DNA from: Klebsiella sp. BIGb0138 | GTDB lineage: Bacteria > Pseudomonadota > Gammaproteobacteria > Enterobacterales > Enterobacteriaceae | Length of the DNA stretch: 64,000 nt | Direction: 5' to 3' | Assembly: GCF_004342285.1 (NCBI RefSeq) | Contig: NZ_SMCV01000001.1 | Coordinates: forward strand, 496,001 to 560,000 | Part shown: one piece after another, positions 59,084 through 64,000 of the stretch | How positions within the stretch are numbered: the stretch's first letter is position 1 | Layout: each line of letters opens with the position of its first letter | The notes under the pieces: generated by a model | Database searches by the model: none | What the model was told of the DNA's origin: nothing | The model's input: the letters and a program-made list of their open reading frames with translations, nothing else | Program-made: the position numbers and the translations under genes

Positions 59084-59191
59084 CCTGCTTCCCTCATTAT
59101 TTTGCGCTCCGTTTACAGGAGCTTAAGACAAAAGCGTAGTTCATCTGGCGGGATTTCGCGGCTCCGATGTCCGCAGAGAGAGGTAAGGAAG

Positions 59192-59229
59192 CCAGCCCCC
59201 CGGTCAGCACAACGCTGCCGGGGGGCTGG
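59192..59229 (-). terminator. Strong hairpin after bglX
   Basis: CCAGCCCCCCGG (59192-59203) pairs perfectly with CCGGGGGGCTGG (59218-59229) around 14 bases. It lies 37 bases past the bglX stop on the minus strand. No long T-run follows, so it is terminator-like rather than proven. Confidence 0.5.
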
Positions 59230-59265
59230 CGGGCGGCGGCGCGGCGGCCTCACCCGGGTGATGGA

Positions 59266-61563
59266 TTACAGCAGTTCAAATTCGCTCTGCTTCACGCGGG
59301 CAGAATCAACGCCGATAAAGACGTTGAATTTACCCGGCTCGGCGTCGTACTTCATTTTCTGATTCCAGAACTTCAGCGCATCAATCTCAATCGGGAAAGT
59401 GACGGTTTGCGTCTCTCCCGGTTTGAGGGTCACGCGCTTGAAGCCGCGCAGCATTTTCACCGGACGGCTCATCGAGGCGGTCACATCCTGCAGATAGAGC
59501 TGAATCACCGTCGCCCCTTCTCGTTTACCGGTGTTGGTCACCTGCACGCTGGCGGTGACGCTGCCGTCTCGCGGCATGGTCGGCGCCGACATCTTCACGT
59601 CGGAGACGCTAAAGGTGGTGTAGCTCAGGCCGTAGCCAAACGGATACAGCGGGCCGTTGGCCTCATCGAAATAGCGGGAAGTGTATTTATTCGGTTTGTC
59701 GGCGTTGTACGGACGGCCGGTATTCAGGTGGCTGTAGTACACCGGGATCTGCCCCACCGAGCGCGGGAACGACATCGGCAGTTTCCCGGACGGGTTGGCG
59801 TCGCCAAACAGCACATCGGCAATGGCGTTGCCGCCTTCAGTACCGGCAAACCAGGTCTCCAGCATCGCGTCAGCCTGCTGGTCTTCTTGCACCAGCGCCA
59901 GCGGACGGCCGTTCATCAGCACCAGCACCAGCGGTTTACCGGTGGCTTTCAGGGCGCTAATCAAATCTCGTTGGCTCTGCGGGAGGGTAATGTCGGTCCG
60001 GCTGGAGGCTTCATGGGCCATGCCCTGCGCCTCGCCGACCACGGCGACCACCACGTCGGACCGCTTCGCCGCCGCCACCGCTTCGTCGATCATCGCCTGT
60101 GGCGAACGCGGGTCAACCTGCACCGCTTTCTCATACAGATTAAGGAAATCAACAATGCCTTTATCATTGGTAACGTTAGCGCCGCGGGCATAAATCACTT
60201 TACCTTTGTCGCCCAACGCATCTTTAATACCGCTCAGCACCGTCACCGACTGATCCGCCACGCCCGCCGCCGACCAGCTGCCCATCATGTCGCGCTTGCT
60301 GTCGGCCAGCGGCCCGATCACCGCAATGGTGCCCGATTTTTTCAGCGGCAGCGTCTCGAGACGGTTCTTCAGCAGCACCAGGCTTTGCTGCGCGACTTCG
60401 CGCGCTTCTTTGCGATGCAGACGGCTTTCGGCGTTGGTATCCTGCGGGTCAGATCCCTTCGGCCCGAGGTGGCTGTACGGATCGTTAAACAGCCCCATAT
60501 CATATTTGACGTTCAGGACGTGACGCGTCGCATCATCCAGCTCGGCCATCGTCACTTTGCCGGATTTGACCAGCCCCGGCAGATACTTGCTGTAGTACTC
60601 GTCGCTCATGCTCATGTTGATGCCCGACTTCAGCGCCACCCGCACCGCGTCTTGCGGATCGGATGCGACGCCGTGTTTGATCAGCTCTTTGATCGCGCCG
60701 TGGTCGGAAACGGTGATGCCTTTGAAGCCCCAGTCATCGCGCAGGACCTCTTTCAGCAGCCAGGCGTCGGAGGTGGCCGGCGTGCCGTTGAGCGAGTTCA
60801 GGGCGACCATCACCGCGCCGCTCCCGGCATCGAGACCCGCTTTATAGGGCGGCATATAGTCGTTGAACAGGCGTTGCGGGCTCATATCGACGGTATTGTA
60901 CTCTTTCCCGCCCTCCACCGCGCCGTAGGCGGCAAAGTGCTTCACGCTGGTCATCACCGAGTAACGATCCGCCGGGCTCTTGCCCTGCATCGACTCAACC
61001 ATCGCCTGCCCCATCATGGTGGTCAGGTAGGTATCTTCGCCAAAGCCTTCCGACGCGCGGCCCCAGCGCGGATCGCGGGAGACATCCACCATCGGCGCCC
61101 AGGTCATATTGAGGCCGTCGTCGGCGGCTTCATAGGCCGAAATGCGGCCCACGGTATTCACCGCGTCGAGGTTAAACGAGGAGGCCAGGCCAAGGCTTAT
61201 CGGGAACACGGTACGCTGGCCATGGATCACGTCATAGGCGAAAAACAGGGGGATTTTCAAACGGCTGAGCTGCATGACCTGGTCCTGCATCACGCGGATA
61301 TCCGGGCGGGTCACGGTATTAAAGATCGCCCCGACCTGCCCGTCTTTGATCATCTCGCGGATCGCTTCTTTCGGGTTATCCGGGCCGACGCTAATCAACC
61401 TTAGCTGACCGATTTTTTCATCGACGGTCATTTTCTTCAGCAGTTCGCTGACGAACGCGTCTCGCGCCTGCGGCGTTAAGGGGTGGTTGCCGAACAGTTC
61501 ATCCGCCAGCGCGGGTTGCAGCGCCAGACTCACGGCGACGCCTATAGTGCAGAGCCATTTCAT
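59266..61563 (-). CDS. bglX: Periplasmic beta-glucosidase BglX (GH3)
   Basis: 765 aa, same as E. coli. Signal peptide MKWLCTIGVAVSLALQPALA, GH3 N-terminal domain with WAPMVDVSRDPRWGR and nucleophile Asp in ITVSDHGAIKEL, GH3 C-terminal domain and a fibronectin III-like end. Hydrolyses beta-glucosides in the periplasm. Divergent from dld across 193 bases holding both promoters. Confidence 0.96.
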   Translation of the reverse strand: MKWLCTIGVAVSLALQPALADELFGNHPLTPQARDAFVSELLKKMTVDEKIGQLRLISVGPDNPKEAIREMIKDGQVGAIFNTVTRPDIRVMQDQVMQLSRLKIPLFFAYDVIHGQRTVFPISLGLASSFNLDAVNTVGRISAYEAADDGLNMTWAPMVDVSRDPRWGRASEGFGEDTYLTTMMGQAMVESMQGKSPADRYSVMTSVKHFAAYGAVEGGKEYNTVDMSPQRLFNDYMPPYKAGLDAGSGAVMVALNSLNGTPATSDAWLLKEVLRDDWGFKGITVSDHGAIKELIKHGVASDPQDAVRVALKSGINMSMSDEYYSKYLPGLVKSGKVTMAELDDATRHVLNVKYDMGLFNDPYSHLGPKGSDPQDTNAESRLHRKEAREVAQQSLVLLKNRLETLPLKKSGTIAVIGPLADSKRDMMGSWSAAGVADQSVTVLSGIKDALGDKGKVIYARGANVTNDKGIVDFLNLYEKAVQVDPRSPQAMIDEAVAAAKRSDVVVAVVGEAQGMAHEASSRTDITLPQSQRDLISALKATGKPLVLVLMNGRPLALVQEDQQADAMLETWFAGTEGGNAIADVLFGDANPSGKLPMSFPRSVGQIPVYYSHLNTGRPYNADKPNKYTSRYFDEANGPLYPFGYGLSYTTFSVSDVKMSAPTMPRDGSVTASVQVTNTGKREGATVIQLYLQDVTASMSRPVKMLRGFKRVTLKPGETQTVTFPIEIDALKFWNQKMKYDAEPGKFNVFIGVDSARVKQSEFELL

Positions 61564-61756
61564 TGTTATCTCTCTTCTCTCAGGCCGGGATTACGGCAAA
61601 ACATAATAAAAACCGCAGTTTGCCATATATATAAACAAGACGCCTGCAGAATGCTAAGGTTCTTCTCTGATTTTTCGAAACATTGATGCCCACAATTGTC
61701 ATACAAAGCGTTATGCTTAATCCTGATATTTTCGCTACCACCACAAGGAGTGGATC

Positions 61757-63502
61757 ATGTCATCTGCAACACCATCGAATAATCCTGATTTTCTGGCGGA
61801 ACTGGCAAGACTGGTTGGCTCCTCCCATCTGTTAACCGACCCGGCCAAAACGCAGCGTTACCGTAAGGGTTTCCGCTCCGGCCAGGGCGATGCTCTGGCG
61901 GTCGTTTTCCCGGGAACCCTGCTGGAACTTTGGCGCGTGCTGAGCGCCTGCGTCGACGCCGATAAAATCATTTTGATGCAGGCGGCAAACACCGGTCTGA
62001 CCGAAGGCTCGACGCCCAGCGGCAATGATTATGACCGCGACATCGTGATCATCAGCACTTTGCGCCTCGATAAACTGCACCTGCTGGATAAAGGCGAACA
62101 GGTGCTGGCGTTCCCTGGCACCACGCTCTATTCGCTGGAAAAAGCGCTGAAACCGTTCGGCCGCGAGCCGCATTCGGTGATCGGCTCTTCCTGCATCGGC
62201 GCGTCGGTGATCGGCGGGATCTGCAACAACTCCGGCGGTTCGCTGGTGCAACGCGGCCCGGCCTACACCGAGATGTCGCTGTTCGCGCAGATTGACGAAC
62301 ACGGCAAGCTGCGGCTGGTTAACCATCTCGGTATTGACCTCGGCACCACGCCGGAACAGATCCTCAGCCGTCTCGACGACGATCGTATTAAAGATGAAGA
62401 TGTGCAGCACGACGGTCGTCACGCCCATGACCATGATTACGTCACCCGCGTGCGCGACGTCAATGCCGATACCCCGGCGCGCTACAACGCCGACCCGGAT
62501 CGCCTGTTTGAATCCTCCGGCTGCGCCGGCAAGCTGGCGGTTTTCGCCGCGCGTCTGGACACCTTTCCGGCGGAAAAGCGCCAGCAGGTCTTTTACATCG
62601 GCACCAATCAACCCGCGGTGCTGACGGAAATCCGTCGCCATATTCTCGCTGAATTTGCGCATCTGCCGGTGGCGGGCGAGTATATGCACCGCGATATTTA
62701 CGATATCGCCGAACGCTACGGCAAAGACACCTTCCTGATGATCGATAAGCTCGGCACCGACAAAATGCCGTTCTTCTTCACCATGAAAGGCCGTACCGAC
62801 GCCATGCTGGAGAAAGTGTCGCTGTTTAAGCCCCACTTTACCGACCGCTTCATGCAAAAGCTCGGGCACGTCTTCCCGGCGCACCTGCCGGAACGTATGA
62901 AAAGCTGGCGCGATAAGTATGAGCATCACCTGCTGCTGAAAATGGCGGGCGATGGCATCGAAGAAGCTCAGGCATGGCTGACGGAATACTTCCGCGATGC
63001 CGAGGGCGATTTCTTTGCCTGCACGCCGGAAGAAGGCAGCAAGGCGTTTCTTCACCGCTTCGCCGCCGCGGGGGCCGCCATTCGTTACCAGGCGGTTCAT
63101 GCCGATGAGGTGGAAGATATTCTGGCGCTGGATATCGCCCTGCGCCGCAACGACAGCGAATGGTTCGAGCATCTGCCGCCCGAGATCGACAGCCAGCTGG
63201 TCTATAAGCTCTACTACGGCCACTTTATGTGCCATGTCTTCCACCAGGATTACATCGTCAAGAAAGGGGTCGATGCCCACGCGTTGAAAGAGCAAATGCT
63301 GGCGCTGCTGAACGAACGCGGCGCGCAATACCCCGCCGAGCATAACGTCGGCCACCTGTATGAAGCGCCGGATAGCTTAAAACAGTTCTACCGTCAGAAC
63401 GACCCGACCAACAGCATGAACCCAGGCCTCGGCAAAACCAGTAAGCACAAGTACTGGGGAGAGCGTCAGCAGAGCGAGAGCGACGTCCCTGAGCAGCAAT
63501 AA
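61757..63502 (+). CDS. dld: Quinone-dependent D-lactate dehydrogenase Dld
   Basis: 581 aa (E. coli 571). FAD-binding PCMH domain with LMQAANTGLTEGSTPSGNDYDRDIVIIST and SSCIGASVIGGICNNSGG, then a membrane-binding region and C-terminal cap. It oxidises D-lactate to pyruvate and passes electrons to quinone at the inner-membrane face. AAGGAGTGGATC before ATG. Confidence 0.96.
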   Translation: MSSATPSNNPDFLAELARLVGSSHLLTDPAKTQRYRKGFRSGQGDALAVVFPGTLLELWRVLSACVDADKIILMQAANTGLTEGSTPSGNDYDRDIVIISTLRLDKLHLLDKGEQVLAFPGTTLYSLEKALKPFGREPHSVIGSSCIGASVIGGICNNSGGSLVQRGPAYTEMSLFAQIDEHGKLRLVNHLGIDLGTTPEQILSRLDDDRIKDEDVQHDGRHAHDHDYVTRVRDVNADTPARYNADPDRLFESSGCAGKLAVFAARLDTFPAEKRQQVFYIGTNQPAVLTEIRRHILAEFAHLPVAGEYMHRDIYDIAERYGKDTFLMIDKLGTDKMPFFFTMKGRTDAMLEKVSLFKPHFTDRFMQKLGHVFPAHLPERMKSWRDKYEHHLLLKMAGDGIEEAQAWLTEYFRDAEGDFFACTPEEGSKAFLHRFAAAGAAIRYQAVHADEVEDILALDIALRRNDSEWFEHLPPEIDSQLVYKLYYGHFMCHVFHQDYIVKKGVDAHALKEQMLALLNERGAQYPAEHNVGHLYEAPDSLKQFYRQNDPTNSMNPGLGKTSKHKYWGERQQSESDVPEQQ

Positions 63503-63542
63503 TCCAGGGTGACGCGGAGAGGGATTCTGTATTACGCTGCAC

Positions 63543-63564
63543 GCCGGAGAAACGCATCTCCGGC
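63543..63564. other. Hairpin between dld and the GNAT gene
   Basis: GCCGGAGA (63543-63550) pairs with TCTCCGGC (63557-63564). A flanking pair GAGAGGGA (63517-63524) and TCCCTCTC (63581-63588) could close around it and bury the ribosome site (AAGGAG 63575-63580) of the following gene. No T-run. Confidence 0.4.
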
Positions 63565-63588
63565 AAACCAGGTTAAGGAGTCCCTCTC

Positions 63589-64000
63589 ATGTCCGAAGCG
63601 GATATGTTACACGGCGCTGAATTAGAAATCCGCGAAGCCCTGCCCGATGACGCGCACGCCATCGCCGCGCTATACGTCTGGCACGTGCTGAATGGACGCG
63701 CCTCCTTTGAAGATATTCCCCCCACAGTCGACGAAATGCGCAAGCGGATCAAAACCGTGCGCGATAACGGGCTGCCGTGGTTGGTTGCGCTATGGCGCGG
63801 GACGATTGTCGGCTACTGCTACGCCACCTTTTACCGCCCGCGTCCGGCCTATCGCTACACCCTTGAGGAGTCGATTTATGTCGAATCCGGCATGGGCGGG
63901 CGCGGCATCGGCAGCGCCCTGCTGGCGCAGCTGATTGCAAAATGTGAACAGGGGCCGTGGCGGCAGATGCTGGCGATTATCGGCGACGGGCATAACAACG
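63589..64000 (+). CDS. GNAT N-acetyltransferase, phosphinothricin-acetyltransferase-like (partial)
   Basis: The 5' 137 codons are in the window and the gene runs off the right edge. ATG 63589 follows AAGGAG by 8 bases. The N-terminal EIREALPDDAHAIAALYVWHVLNGRASFEDIPPT and the acetyl-CoA loop VESGMGGRGIGSALLAQLI identify the PAT/MnaT group, which acetylates methionine sulfoximine/sulfone and related amino-acid analogues. Exact substrate unknown. In E. coli K-12 pbpG follows dld instead. Confidence 0.82.
   Translation, partial: MSEADMLHGAELEIREALPDDAHAIAALYVWHVLNGRASFEDIPPTVDEMRKRIKTVRDNGLPWLVALWRGTIVGYCYATFYRPRPAYRYTLEESIYVESGMGGRGIGSALLAQLIAKCEQGPWRQMLAIIGDGHNN

Noticed and set aside
59167-61404. 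745-codon open frame antisense to bglX
   Set aside because: Opposite strand to a clear GH3 enzyme, Arg/His-rich, no recognisable domain and no ribosome site. A shadow frame.
61832-63355. 507-codon open frame antisense to dld
   Set aside because: Shadow of the strongly conserved dld, same composition bias as the other long antisense frames.

Overview
The window is enterobacterial chromosome, almost certainly Klebsiella (K. pneumoniae complex or a close relative). Evidence: the backbone follows the E. coli K-12 order at about 46-48 min (mdtABCD-baeSR-yegQ-cyaR, yegS, fbaB-yegTUV-yegW-thiDM, rcnB, mrp-metG, yehRS-btsRS-mlrA-yohO-yehWXYZ-bglX-dld). The ribitol/D-arabinitol genes described in Klebsiella sit between yegS and fbaB, where E. 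coli K-12 has the galactitol genes. GC is high except in one TonB-receptor gene. No tRNA, rRNA, CRISPR array, complete insertion sequence or prophage was seen.

Layout. 1-3.5 kb: an Lrp-type regulator converging on a gene set for a dimethylarginine hydrolase, a periplasmic amino-acid binding protein and two ABC permeases, with no ATPase in view. 3.9-15.0 kb: the RND efflux operon mdtABC with mdtD and the envelope-stress two-component system baeSR. 15.1-16.7 kb: the tRNA hydroxylase gene trhP (yegQ) and the Hfq-dependent sRNA CyaR. 17-21 kb: an AT-richer, Fur-boxed TonB-dependent receptor, a Tat-exported beta-carbonic anhydrase and a chagasin-type protease inhibitor, then the lipid kinase yegS. 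22-33.2 kb: a HAD sugar-phosphatase, the dal operon (dalD-dalK-dalT, minus strand), dalR, rbtR and the rbt operon (rbtD-rbtK-rbtT, plus strand). dalT and rbtT form an inverted repeat of about 1.28 kb around 7.8 kb. 33.2-33.7 kb: a hairpin-rich stretch with no plausible protein gene, the least explained part of the window. 33.8-40.9 kb: fbaB, yegTUV/yegW, and thiMD under a TPP riboswitch. 41-46.6 kb: a universal-stress-like protein and an adenine deaminase/purine permease pair between two LysR regulators. 46.8-64 kb: rcnB without rcnA/rcnR, mrp, metG, yehR, yehS, the pyruvate-sensing btsSR pair, mlrA, the small membrane protein gene yohO, the YehZYXW glycine-betaine-type importer, bglX, dld and the start of a GNAT acetyltransferase.

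How the genes work together. The two pentitol operons are divergently organised around their repressors. Each makes a proton symporter, an NAD-dependent dehydrogenase and a ketopentose kinase, feeding D-xylulose-5-P or D-ribulose-5-P into the pentose phosphate pathway. The ade-permease pair gives adenine salvage, the left-edge set plausibly salvages methylated arginines, and baeSR controls mdtABCD. All functions are read from motifs and remembered family sequences; no database search was run.
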